Shown here in pieces: positions 43,501-53,039 of a stretch of 55,325 nucleotides of DNA (positions within the stretch are counted from its first letter, which is position 1; each line of letters opens with the position of its first letter). The notes below the pieces were generated by a model. The model was not told the DNA's origin, ran no database searches, and saw only the letters and a list, made by a program, of their open reading frames with translations. A program made the translations under genes and the position numbers. Source of the DNA: Haplomitrium mnioides (Eukaryota; Marchantiophyta; Haplomitriopsida; Calobryales); the NCBI GenBank assembly GCA_049999725.1, contig JBNGIS010020695.1, forward strand, positions 1 to 55,325, given 5' to 3'.

Positions 43501-44300
43501 TTTGTTGTTTGTCAGACTCCAAAACAAATTTTTCTTGCAAAGATTTTATTTCGTCGCATGTTGAAATTCACAAACAGTAAATCTATTGTGTTTTGAAATT
43601 TTTGCATTTGGAAAATGATTTCTCTAATGTTTTGTAAAACCTAAGAAACTAAGAATACAATCAAGATCTTTCTCTTTCAAATAAGTTGTGTAGTAGTCAT
43701 AAACTTCCCATTTTGTATACTTATCAAGCAAGTTGTACACTTTGTGAGTGGGCATTCTCTCGCAATGTCCATGGGAAAAATTGTCCATCCATTCACGTAC
43801 AAAACTCCTTTAGTAGAGAGTTCTCTTTTTCCAAAAATGCCTCTAGGATCTACATTTTTGAGATTTTGAATCCTTAGGATTCTATCATTCCCTACTGCTA
43901 GTATTAATTTAAAGGCTCTTCTACAAACAAAGGTACCGCCAAGCAGTGTAAATCGATTTTCAACATCGGAGTTTTTTCTTAGTATTCCCCAATGTAGTGT
44001 GATATCTCAATTCTTCATGCTTTGTCAAAAGTACGTTTCTCTCATAATTTTCAAAAAACCTATCTGGCACAATGATAAGCAATTATTTTGACAACAAAAA
44101 ATTCTCTTCAATTAAGAAGTTGACATGGGATCAAGCTTTTTCTTCACAAAGCTCTTGTCATGATGGACTTTCCACAAAGAGTTTTTGCGTAAGGTGTTTA
44201 CCCATTTGGGTTTTGGTCCAGACAAATAATTCTTATGTTGTGCTAGACAATTTGGTCCGTAAGTGAATCAAACAATAGAAGATAATTCATCTTGAAGATC
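43501..44300. other. Stretch without recognisable gene
   Basis: AT-rich sequence. Short open frames on the plus strand (43686-43877, 44072-44266) show no motif I know. It lies inside the repeat-bearing block and may contain lost exons. Confidence 0.45.
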
Positions 44301-44875
44301 TTAGTCGTCATCGTAAACACTGTTTGTTCCGTTATAGAACTTTTTCAAGAGATGAGATTCTTCTTGGGGATTAGGAGAACTGCACCATTCCAAAACCAAA
44401 CCTTGATCAATATCTCTATTAGAAAGAAATGTTTTTTGTATTAAAATCGATGCCCTTGGCGATAACTCTAAAGAAATTTTGATTGATTGAGACTCTTTGT
44501 TAGAATCGTTTCTCAAACTATTGTATGAAGACTTCTCTAAAAGAATTCGGTTTGTTTCAGATTTCCTAATCTCCTTGCAAGGTGCAACTTGAAACGAAAT
44601 AATTGTGGTGCCATCGAGGACAATAGCTCATATCCAAAATTAAAAATGTCCATAGATTGTATGCTTTTTGTGTTCTGAAAAAATACACTTTGATCATGAA
44701 TATCGTGGTCTCCCTCAAATGTGGACAAAGAAAGGTCTACAACCGTCCAAAATTTATATGTTGAACCTTTTTTTGTTGATATATTGGAATACTCAGAAGA
44801 AATATCAACTTCAACCACTTGAAAGGCAACAAAGATCTTATGTTGTTTGAAGATTGTTTCTTTAATTTTTTGCAA
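44301..44875 (-). pseudogene. Possible decayed minus-strand coding region, unknown
   Basis: Two minus-strand open stretches, 44875-44537 (112 codons) and 44516-44301 (71 codons), read like one protein broken by a frameshift near 44560. The upper frame ends LARRLGNLKQTEFF; the lower frame is open upstream of its ATG from RILLEKSSYNSLR and ends NGTNSVYDDD. Composition looks coding, with balanced acidic, basic and hydrophobic residues. I recognise no family. It could belong to the same large unit as the methyltransferase-like gene, or be chance. Confidence 0.35.
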
Positions 44876-44985
44876 GCACAGGGTCCCCTCTTTGATCCTT
44901 TGCGCACAAGTTGTTCAGTCATTAATCTTATAGGCGCATTGGATTCACTCCTTGACCCTATGCGCGCATGGAGTTCACCTTCTCA
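44870..44985 (+). repeat. Degenerate repeats with GCGCGCAT/GCGCAC cores
   Basis: Three diverged units of about 40-50 bp contain CTTTGCGCACAAG, CTTATAGGCGCATTGGA and CCTATGCGCGCATGGAGTTC. This is the same core as the other arrays in this block. Confidence 0.65.
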
Positions 44986-45739
44986 ATCTTTTTAGGTGGA
45001 GTAATCTGATTCAACAGAAGCTATCTTTTTCCCTAATATACTCACCATCACACTTGATGCTTTTGGTACTCCGTCACTTTTCTCCAAATAATTGCCCTTT
45101 GAACAAATCTCAACCTCCTTGTCAAAAATATCACTTTTTTTGTGAAGATGAATCTTGAAACTCTAACCTCTTCTTGCATTTAAAAACTCCAGCCACTGAA
45201 AAAGGTTCTCTAAAAATTTAATACTTCAAGGAAATATTTTAACAATTATTATCAACCTCTTACAGCACACTTAAAAGATATGTTTTTCAAGAATTTTTTG
45301 CAAAATGACAAAATTGGAAAGACTTTTTGTGAAGAAAATGAAAAAATTAAATTGGAAAGACAAAAATAAGCAATGCTTTATATACTAGTTTTTTGTTTTT
45401 TGCACCAAACAAACCTATGTGTCAAGAGCTTTGCGAATCATTTTTTGGCGGGAAAAGGCATTTTTTGAAATTTAGCTATGAAAAGAGCATTAGTGGAAAG
45501 TTTCTTTCCATTGTCAAGAGTTCAATTTTTGGTTTTTGTTTTCTAATTATCACTATTTTTGCATTTACTTACTTTTTTTCCATTTCCAACCTTTAGAGAT
45601 TTGTGAGCTTTTGTTCGTTACATTTTTTTACCTCCAATTAGACATGTTTCTAGCATCTTGAGAATGGCATCCCAAGGAATTATTTCCCGCCTTGCTTAAT
45701 AAAAGCTATACAAGTATTCAAATGTTGTCAAAGCTTTAG

Positions 45740-46023
45740 AGCCTAAAAAATTGGAGTGGAATTGGCTGGTTAATTACTACTCCATAAAAGACCCCAATCA
45801 ACATCTTCACCTTTTTGTTGGTGAAGGTGAAAAATTTAATTTGGGTCTAGTTGTCCAAATTACCATGATACGTGAAGGCAAGAAAGCCAACATCGGGCTG
45901 CTTGTGCAATCCCAGGATTCACTTACCCTTTACTATGCAAATTGCAAATGATTTGCTTTTTCCGAGCTGAAGGAGAGGGACATTTTTGTGAAGCATCTTT
46001 AGGCCGCAAAAGAAGATGGCAAG
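45740..46023 (+). pseudogene. Methyltransferase-like gene, first recognised exon
   Basis: It reads EPKKLEWNWLVNYYSIKDPN, then LFVGEGEKFNLGLVVQITMI, KKANIGLLVQSQDSLTLYYA and KEDGK, with stops at NCK-TGA and HL-TAG. It ends at AAG followed by GTAAAT at 46024. The true 5' exons are not identified. Confidence 0.5.
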
Positions 46024-46469
46024 GTAAATTCTGAAAATCTTTTTTCACTTATTTCTCTTTTTACTAAGTCGGAACTCCCAAGGAGTCCATGCGCGCAAGG
46101 ACTTGCGAGTCTATATACGCATGGACTTGTGAGTCCATGCGCACAAGGACTTACGAGTTCATGTGCGCATGGACTTAGGAGTCCTTACATTGTAGGACCT
46201 AGGTGTCCATGCCCGTAGGGACTCCTAAGTCCATACGGATAGGGACTCCAAAGTCCATAAGCGCATGGACTCAAAAGTCCATGCGCACATAGACTCCAAG
46301 TCCATGCGCGCATGGGTTCCTATTGTAAGTCCATGCGCGCATGAACTCCGAAGTGCACTGCATGTGTGTATGGTTATTAGAGTCCCTACGCACATTAAAT
46401 GCATTGTCTTGTCTCTTACATTGAACAAATGTACTTATGTTTAATTGTTTTTTTTTTTAGTTTACTTAG
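46024..46469 (+). other. Intron of methyltransferase-like gene, holding a palindromic array
   Basis: 446 bp between a GTAAAT donor and a T-rich AG acceptor (46450-46469). About 70 percent of it is the 24-bp repeat array at 46081-46390. Reading frames of the flanking exons join across it in texture. Confidence 0.55.
46081..46390. repeat. 24-bp tandem array built on AGTCCATGCGCGCATGGACT
   Basis: About 12-13 units. The first eight keep an exact 24-bp period, for example GAGTCCATGCGCGCAAGGAC plus four bases, and later ones drift. The consensus core AGTCCATGCGCGCATGGACT is a perfect 20-bp palindrome, so each unit could form a hairpin or cruciform. Open frames across it on both strands follow from a period divisible by three and are not genes. 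Confidence 0.95.
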
Positions 46470-47900
46470 TTTCTAGCGGATTTTGTCGATGGCTACAAAG
46501 ATGCAAAGCACATCGAGCGCAATCTCATCAAGTTGGCCATCTGTATTAAGATTCTAAAGCCCAAACAGGGCTTTAATATTCCAGTACTAGTGCCACATCC
46601 GAACGTGACAACATTTTCAGTTCATGTGGTAGACCCTTCTGCCCAAACAAAAAGAAAGGAGGTGGAGCCAATTGAGGCTACCAAACAAAAGAAATCAGCG
46701 TTCCAAAAGAAAAAGCCGGTTCCAGCATTGGTCATTGAGGAGGAGCCAGCCCCCTCCAAATCAACAGCAAGGTTCTCTTCTGCTGCCCCTTTGTCTTCAT
46801 CACCAACCAACTCGGGGCAAGAATCAGAGCCGGAGCCAGCTCGGGCTCCAATATCAAGAACAAAAAGGCAATCCCACAAGGGGTTGCAAACTTTCCATGA
46901 ATGGAAGCATGTGGACCCTCACACAATGTCTGAGGAAGACAAAAAAACAAATAAGGGAGTCTGCAACCCAATGATGCAGAGTCCGTGAAAAAACAATCAC
47001 AATCAAGTTGGAGAATTTGAGTATGCCAAAACCTAGAATGAATAGATGGGGGCGTTTCTAGATTAGAAGGCTGAATGAGGATTTTGTTGAGCTTCTGGCA
47101 TAGTTTTTTCATCGTTGTTGTTGACTTGAAGTGTGAGTTAAAAGACAAGTGAGAGTTTGATATTAGAAACTCTGACAAGTATCTCTATGAGATGCTTGTC
47201 ATATCATAGTGCTGCAGCAAGGCAGCTATTGATCACAAAATACGGATAAAAGAATCCGGCATTATCGCTCTCCAACTGTTATATGTATGTGGACCTTACA
47301 CCAATAGAGGCCCGCATTTTTGCAACTAATGACAACTATGACTTGAAGTACAGGTTGGAAATGACCTCTATTCCAAAGGTCAAATATTGGCATCAACGAT
47401 TTCTGGAGAGTGGGATGGTGTCATCCCAAAAATTGAAAAGAGAATTGGTGTAGGAAATCTTGGAGATCAAGCCCCAGTCAACACCTTAGAAGACAATAAC
47501 TTCTCATGACAATTGGTTCCAGTTGGCATTCAGAAGTGGTGAGCTCTAGAATCTACAACAAAGCATATTTTTGATGTGGGAGAAGAATACCGTCAAGGGC
47601 CAAAATCCGAAAGCCAAGGGATCTCTTCGAATGGAGGACATAAAGTGGACACCTTGGAGGTCTCTTTAGGGTCCTATTGATGAAGTAAAAATTTCAGTTT
47701 TGAAGCAAGTGGACGTCGGAGAGCTTTCAATGGACAAAATGTCTTAGGAGGCAGAGAGACATAAAGTTTTGGCAGTAATGGTAAAACGTTTTTGTTCAGA
47801 GGTTTACTGTAGCACTTGGGAGGAAGTAAGAGAGGAGTACCCTCTCCACACTAAGGAGTCCAAGATGGCTGCTTTCTATTCAAGCTTTGAGAAGCTTTGG
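46470..47900 (+). pseudogene. Methyltransferase-like gene, large central exon
   Basis: It begins FLADFVDGYKDAKHIERNLI and KLAICIKILKPKQGFNIPVL, open to 46988. A low-complexity linker (KKPVPALVIEEEPAPSKSTA, then Ser/Pro-rich) is followed by QTFHEWKHVDPHTMSEEDKK. After a shift near 46975 the coding texture continues as VREKTITIKLENLSMPKPRM and RRLNEDFVELLA. From 47275 it reads NCYMYVDLTPIEARIFATND, KVKYWHQRFLESGMVSS, MEDIKWTPWRSL and KMAAFYSSFEKLW. The stops in this last part are all TAG. No known domain was recognised. Confidence 0.45.
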
Positions 47901-48574
47901 GTAAGTTCTTCTTTTAATACCACATTCATTTCTTTGGAGTTGCAGTGAATTTACTTTAAGGTTTCTTTGGTATTGATTAAATAGATTTTGAGTCTTTTCA
48001 TGCAAGGCCTGTACTTAGAAGTCCATGCGCGCATGGACTTCATTATCCATGCACACATGAACTTCACTATCCATACGTGATTGGACTTCGCAGTCCAAGC
48101 GTGAAAGGACTCCGCAGTTCATGCGTGCATGGACAACGAAAATCATGTGTGCATGGACAACGAAGTCCATGCACGGATAGACAGTGAAGTCCATGTACAT
48201 CTGGACTTTGCAATCCAAGCACGCAAAGACTTTGCAGTCCAAGCACGCAAGGACCTCACATTCCAAGCGCGCAAGGACTCCGCACTCCATGCGCGCATGT
48301 ATTGCGGAGTCCTTACGTGCGTGGACTTCTAAGTACAAGTTGTTTAGAATACCAATTCCTAGCACGCTAGGACTGTAAAGTCCATGCGTGCATGGACGAG
48401 CAAGGACTTTGAAGTCCAAGTTATCCTCGATATCAAAACCCCAGCACACCTGAACTTTGAAGTCCTTAGACGTCTTGACTTCATTGTCCATGCAAGCATG
48501 GACTTCAATGTCCATCTATTGTATTTAATTTTTTTTTGTCTCCTCATATTGTTTTCTATTGTTGTTGTATGCAG
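47901..48574 (+). other. Second array-bearing intron of methyltransferase-like gene
   Basis: 674 bp from GTAAGT (47901) to TTGTTGTATGCAG (48562-48574). The array at 48017-48510 fills about three quarters of it. Confidence 0.6.
48017..48510. repeat. Second 24-bp palindromic array
   Basis: Thirteen consecutive 24-bp units from 48017 to about 48330, of the form GAAGTCCATGCGCGCATGGA plus four bases, are followed by a looser, partly scrambled section to 48510 with several more cores. The palindrome is the same as at 46081-46390. Long frames across it on both strands (for example 166 codons on the minus strand) are artefacts of the repeat. Confidence 0.95.
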
Positions 48575-49130
48575 AGAGACAAAATGTTCAAACGTCAATT
48601 GGTGAAAAAATTGATAGCAGTTGTAAAAGGTCAAAAAAGATCAGGGATCAAAAAAGCCCCAGAAGATCAAAACAAAGCTCTCACTCTCATTTCCTATCCT
48701 CCAGCTTTCCTTCTTCATTGCCAAAAAGCTTGAGAGTGGAAATCAACACAGCAAAGCGATGTTGCATCTCTTACAACTGGAGGAGTTGTGAGAGATGAGG
48801 ATGAGGACTTATTGTCACATGTCGATGGTCTCAACGTGGCATTTTACCAAGTCCATAGAGAGGCCAATGCTGGACAATTGAAGGGCTTTGTAAAACCTAA
48901 GTGTTTCACTTTGGCTATTGCGAATATTCATTATGGTTACAACCTTAAGGAATGTAAGCATGACGATTATGAACCATTTTCAAAAGATGACATTTTGACA
49001 TGGTTTCATCTTTTGCGTCAATCACAACGTTGAATTTTTGGTCTTTTGTAATTATACATTTGTCGCAACAATTTGGCATCATTGAGGATGCCCTTTCCAA
49101 AGTTTGATGTGCAATCGATTACGTCATCTA
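48575..49130 (+). pseudogene. Methyltransferase-like gene, exon with motif IV region
   Basis: It opens with a basic stretch (KMFKRQLVKKLIAVVKGQKR in one frame), then shifts. From 48788 it reads MRDEDEDLLSHVDGLNVAFY, then KPKCFTLAIANIHYGYNLKE, then EPFSKDDILTWFHLLRQS. The NIHY tetrapeptide (48923-48934) sits where beta-class enzymes have the catalytic DPPY/DPPW. After a shift near 49020 another frame continues EFLVFCNYTFVATIWH. A GTAAGT donor follows at 49131. Confidence 0.5.
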
Positions 49131-49225
49131 GTAAGTTGTTCTTTAAATTTTTTAGTTTTTAATTTCTCTTTTTTACTTTTCTTGCACTTTGGTTACAATG
49201 TTTGATTTTTTTTTTTTTTTACAAG
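49131..49225 (+). other. Short intron of methyltransferase-like gene
   Basis: 95 bp, GTAAGT to a long T tract and ACAAG, a typical plant intron length and composition. It carries no array. Confidence 0.65.
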
Positions 49226-49857
49226 AACAAAAGCAATATTCATCATTCTAGTGGTCCTAAAATTGCACATGCCTATGAATATTGGACTGTGGGCTACTTG
49301 ACGAAAGAAGAAAAGAGAAGCATGAGGCTTTTTAATTTGCATCATTCTCCTACGGCTGGTCTACCTCGGCAAATAATACGTAGAGAGTTTTTAGTTGTCT
49401 TGTGGTTTAGGCGAAACTTAAACATCAAGGAGATAATGCTCTTGTCAATGTTTATCAAAAGCCACATGCTCTTTACAAATTTTTCATTGACCATTTGTCA
49501 ACAGAGCAAGATTGGATCTTAGATCTTTTCTCTAGGTTTGGCACAGACCTTTTTTGTGCTTTAAAGATGATGCAAAACTGCATCGCGATAGAATATGATA
49601 GACGTCAGTCTATCTGCATTCCTCAGAGAGTTTCGACGATGGTTTCCTTGCCATTCGATGTGACAGAGCCACAGATAGTCTATGCATACCACAAAGAACA
49701 TGTTCCTCTTGGTACTGCAGGTGCTACTAGTGACTCTATCACCATATCCGGGATTGAAAAGTCTCGACAAGACTCTTTAGCGGTTGCAGATGCTCAGCAT
49801 TTGAATTAAGATGAGACAATTCCTCCTAAAGAGGATAGAACCAGAGCATCTATTTGA
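49226..49857 (+). pseudogene. Methyltransferase-like gene, last exon with motifs X and I
   Basis: It reads NKSNIHHSSGPKIAHAYEYW, TVGYLTKEEKRSMRLFNLHH and SPTAGLPRQIIRREF. After a frameshift near 49405 it continues KHQGDNALVNVYQKPHALYK, FFIDHLSTEQDWILDLFSRF and GTDLFCALKMMQNCIAIEYD. Motif X (QKP, 49456-49464) precedes motif I (DLFSRFGT, 49522-49545; the family consensus is D-x-F-x-G-S-G-T), which binds S-adenosylmethionine. TAA at 49807 and TGA at 49855 end it. An AATAAA polyadenylation-type signal lies at 49873-49878. Confidence 0.65.
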
Positions 49858-50009
49858 ACAAATTTTTTTATTAATAAAGTATTTTTTCAAAAAAAAAATA
49901 TTTTCCAAAGTTTCAACTTGTTACACTCCCAATCCATTTCAAGTCTTTTCATCATGATTGACTTTTGTGCATCTAAGAATGTTTTGGAGTCAATTGCTAG
50001 TACAAGATC

Positions 50010-50410
50010 GTTTGGAGTCCTTGTGCACAACGCTTAGAGTCCCTACGCAGATGAGCTTTAGCAATCTTTGGCCGCCTAGGCTTTAGGGTTCTTTTTTAGA
50101 GTCTATGTTCACATAAGCTTTAGAGTTCTCATTCGGAGTCTATGCACGCATAAGCTTTAAGATTCTTGTTGAGAGTCCTTGCACACCTAGGCTTTAGGGT
50201 TCTCTATCAATGTCTATGTGTGCATAGGCTTTGGGGTCTTGTTTAGAGTTTAGGCGCATATAGGCTTTAGGGTTCTTGTTTGGAGTCTACGCGTGTCTAG
50301 CTTTATTGTTCTCGTTCAGAGTCTATGCACGCATAGGCTTTAGGATTCTCATTCGGAGTCTATGCATGCATAGGCTTTAAGGTTCTAGTTTGGAGTCTTT
50401 GCTTGCTTTG
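50010..50410 (+). repeat. About 38-bp tandem array with ATGCACGCATAGG core
   Basis: About ten units of roughly 37-40 bp, of the form GAGTCTATGCACGCATAGGC followed by TTTAGGGTTCTCATTCG. It lies 150 bp after the last exon of the methyltransferase-like gene. The core matches the 52-bp array at 42821-43028. Confidence 0.9.
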
Positions 50411-50944
50411 GATTTAACAGCTACAACGCTCATAGTCTAGTTCAAAGTCCTTATAGGAGTAGACATCCACGTTTGTATATAATATTTTTCAAAAAAAGAT
50501 ATATGTATTTTTTAAATTTTTGATGAATTTAGTGTATTCACAATAGTGTGAGGTCTTAATAAAATATTTCAATAACTAAAATGCTTTTTATTGTGATTGT
50601 TTATTATAAAGAAATTTTTAAAATATAATGTCAATATAAAATACGCAATTTGTATTTCTAAGAAACGATTTTCTTTGCGAAAAAAAAGATCACAAACGTA
50701 AAATTGATGTTTTTCAATACCAAATCATAAAAAATAATATTTGCGACAACCAAGTGAAACAAAAACTTAGTAGTGAATCCTCGTTCAAAGTAGCAGTTGT
50801 TATGAGCACAAAATGGTGCGATTACATAAAAGGGAGGAGTGCACACTCGCGACTCCAATCTGCCCAAGGTATAATGCTAGCCCTAACTAAACTAAGGGGG
50901 CTACCAGCTCAGCCAAGCAGCCCAAAAGAGCCAGTTAATTTAAT
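50411..50944. other. AT-rich stretch without recognisable gene
   Basis: Sequence between the last array and element E; no motif seen. Its right part (about 50800-50944) joins the truncated integrase end of E. Confidence 0.55.
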
Positions 50945-51660
50945 ACAAGGAGTGTTGCCCGAACACTAGATAATAGGGACTGTGATCAATGGTATTCTTA
51001 TAGAATTGGTTGTACACAAATATTGCAATGAGTAACTTCAGGTCCTAGTCTGTCTTGTTGGTAGCAACCGATTGGTTCAATATTTTGCCAATGATACCAT
51101 TTTCCCTTTCGGTAAGCTTGTTTTTCTTTAGATGATAAGCAATTGTCTTGGGGTGCTTGACTAGGTAGTGTTTTGTGCGCTCCTTGACAACCTGATTCAA
51201 AAAGTAGGTGCCTTGATCACTCAACAATTCTAAAGGCACGCCGAACTTAGTGAAAATTTGCTTGTATAAAAGTCATGCCACGGTAGAGGCATCATCTCTA
51301 CGTGTAGCCTTTGCCTCCACCCATTTGGTGGCGTAATTAGTGGAAAGCAAAATATAGCAGTTCTCTCTTCTTGTGGTTGGCGAAATTTGGCCAATCAAGT
51401 CAACCTCCTATTTCTCAAAAGGTGCTAGAACCAATATCGAAATCAACGAGTGATGAGCAGATAGGGCTCGCCTTCTCAGTCGTTGGCACGAATCACACCA
51501 TTTCACAAGGAAATGGGTATCCCTGTGCAAAGTAGGCCACCAGTATTTAGCCGCCAAGATCTTCCATATAGAGGTCTCAGTGGCAAAGTGGATGCCCTCA
51601 TCATCTTCATGCATGGCCCTCATAATGGTGGTGGCTTAGTCCGCTTTTAGGCATCAGTAG
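50945..51660 (-). pseudogene. Element E integrase
   Basis: Zinc region: MRAMHEDDEGIHFATETSIW, AAKYWWPTLHRDTHFLVKWC and DSCQRLRRRAL (HHCC kept) at 51440-51623. The core follows near 51250-51400. MPLELLSDQGTYFLNQVVKE (second D) and AYHLKKNKLTERENGIIGKI (E region) lie at 51045-51239. Then YNQFYKNTIDHSPYYLVFGQ appears in another frame, near 50960-51020. Confidence 0.87.
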
Positions 51661-52600
51661 TCCGCTTGTCTGTTTGGGCAAAATTTATGGAGAACTCCTT
51701 GGATCATTCAGTAGGGCCGCACCCTCTTGAAGAACACCATTGCTGCCTCTTGGGTCCAACCTTTGGAAATCTGACCCATAACCAGAAACTATATGATATC
51801 CTTATAATCAATGGTCCTCCTTTCCCTTATATAGAACAAAGCTTCATCAGGAAAGGTGTCGTCCACTGCTCGGTCTTCCTCTGCATACATTAGTCATGAG
51901 AAAAAATCAGCATTACCATGTTGTTTGCCTGGTCAAACTCTGACCTTGTAATCAAACTCTTGTAATAACAACATCCATATGGTTGATCTCTCAAGAAGAT
52001 CCGGCTTGTTGACCATGTACCAAATGGGTCATGATCCGTATGGAAGATCACTCAATAGTGGAACAAATAGTGTCTAAATTTCTTCAGAGAGTAGATGATG
52101 CCCAACACTTCCCTATCCATTGCTGAGTAATTTTTTAATGAGAGGTTAAAAACCGGCTTGCATAGTAAATAAGATGATCTCTCCCTTGATCATCCATCTG
52201 GCTTAACACTAATCCCACATAGAATCCGGAAACGTCCACCATTACGTAGAATTCCTTCCCCTAGTTGGGCAGCTGAAGCACTAGTGCACAGCTGAGCAAG
52301 CGTTTGAGCTTGCAAAATGTGCTTTGGTGGGTTGGAAACCATTTCCCTTTCTTACCATCTTGGTGAGCGGTCAAGCGACAAGGGAAAATTAAGGGATGAA
52401 CCTTCTCTAGTACCTCACGCATCCCAAGAGCTCATGCACCTCCTTCAAACTACTAGAGAGTGCCACCTTTGACCCGGCCTTAACCTTTTCCTGATCTATT
52501 TTGATTCCTTTGGCAAACACTCGGTGTCCCAACAATATTCTTTCTTTCACCGCAATAAAACACTTGCTTGAGTGAAGCTTGAGCCTGATGTTTCAACATC
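51661..52600 (-). pseudogene. Element E RNase H and RT end, heavily broken
   Basis: Minus-strand fragments of the RT connection and RNase H are visible in several frames, for example a PIYYASR-type block near 52165 and a KITQQW-IGK region near 52120 that parallels NYSPMNREVLG of fragment D. No frame stays open for long. Confidence 0.7.
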
Positions 52601-53039
52601 ACTAAAAGTTTAGGCGTAGGTTCTTTGCATGCTCCCTTGCTTTACCATAGACTACAAAGTCATCAATGAAGATCTCCAAGAACTTCCACAAGTAATCATG
52701 GAACCAGTTCATCATTAGTCGTTGGAAGGTTCCAAGGATGTTGCACAACCCAAATGGTATCTGACAGAAGGTGAACACCCCCCACTCTATTGTAAAGGCT
52801 GTTTTGAGCTGGTCATCTTGAAAAATCCAGACTTGATTACATCTTGAATAACCATCCATGAAATTGTACACCTCCTACCTTACAACCAAGACAAACACCC
52901 TAATGTGAATGGTAGAGGGTAGTGGTTTTTTTTGGTAGTGTGATTCAACCTCTTGTAATCCTAACAGACTTTGATGTTGGGCATTCCATCTAGTATAGGC
53001 TTTTTTGGTACTACCACCACAAGGGACACCCATTCATTG
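52601..53039 (-). pseudogene. Element E reverse transcriptase core
   Basis: Open from 52871 to 52602: MDGYSRCNQVWIFQDDQLKT, AFTIEWGVFTFCQIPFGLCN, TFQRLMMNWFHDYLWKF and the catalytic box FIDDFVVYG (YxDD type with F). Of the Ty3 elements in the window it is the only one in which I find this box; B, C and G have lost it by deletion and D lacks most of RT. Confidence 0.88.

Larger units (their letters stand above)
45740..49857 (+). pseudogene. Decayed multi-exon gene ending in a DNA N4/N6-methyltransferase-like domain
   Basis: Exons are read from coding texture plus splice sites: about 45740-46023, 46470-47900, 48575-49130 and 49226-49809/49857. Donors GTAAAT (46024), GTAAGT (47901) and GTAAGT (49131) and pyrimidine-rich AG acceptors (46468-46469, 48573-48574, 49224-49225) are good plant sites. 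The N-terminal part (LFVGEGEKFNLGLVVQITMI) is unrecognised, followed by a Pro/Glu/Ser/Lys-rich linker. The C-terminal part matches the beta-class methyltransferase order: NIHYGY at the motif IV position, KENKSNIHHSSGPKIAHAYE and YWTVGYLTK, motif X QKPHALYKFFIDHLS, then motif I DLFSRFGT with CIAIEYD. Frameshifts and stops (mostly TAG) make it non-functional here. Host gene or transposon gene is undecided. Confidence 0.6.

Noticed and set aside
48015-48515. 166-codon minus-strand frame and overlapping plus-strand frames of HARMD-like repeats
   Set aside because: The 24-bp period is divisible by three and the unit is palindromic, so frames stay open on both strands automatically. They lie in a predicted intron.
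45740-49857. Bacterial contamination as source of the methyltransferase-like sequence
   Set aside because: Exons are separated by consensus GT-AG introns with T-rich acceptors, an AATAAA follows, and base composition is continuous with the plant DNA.
42821-50410. CRISPR-like arrays
   Set aside because: Units are directly tandem without unique spacers, there are no cas genes, and the context is eukaryotic.
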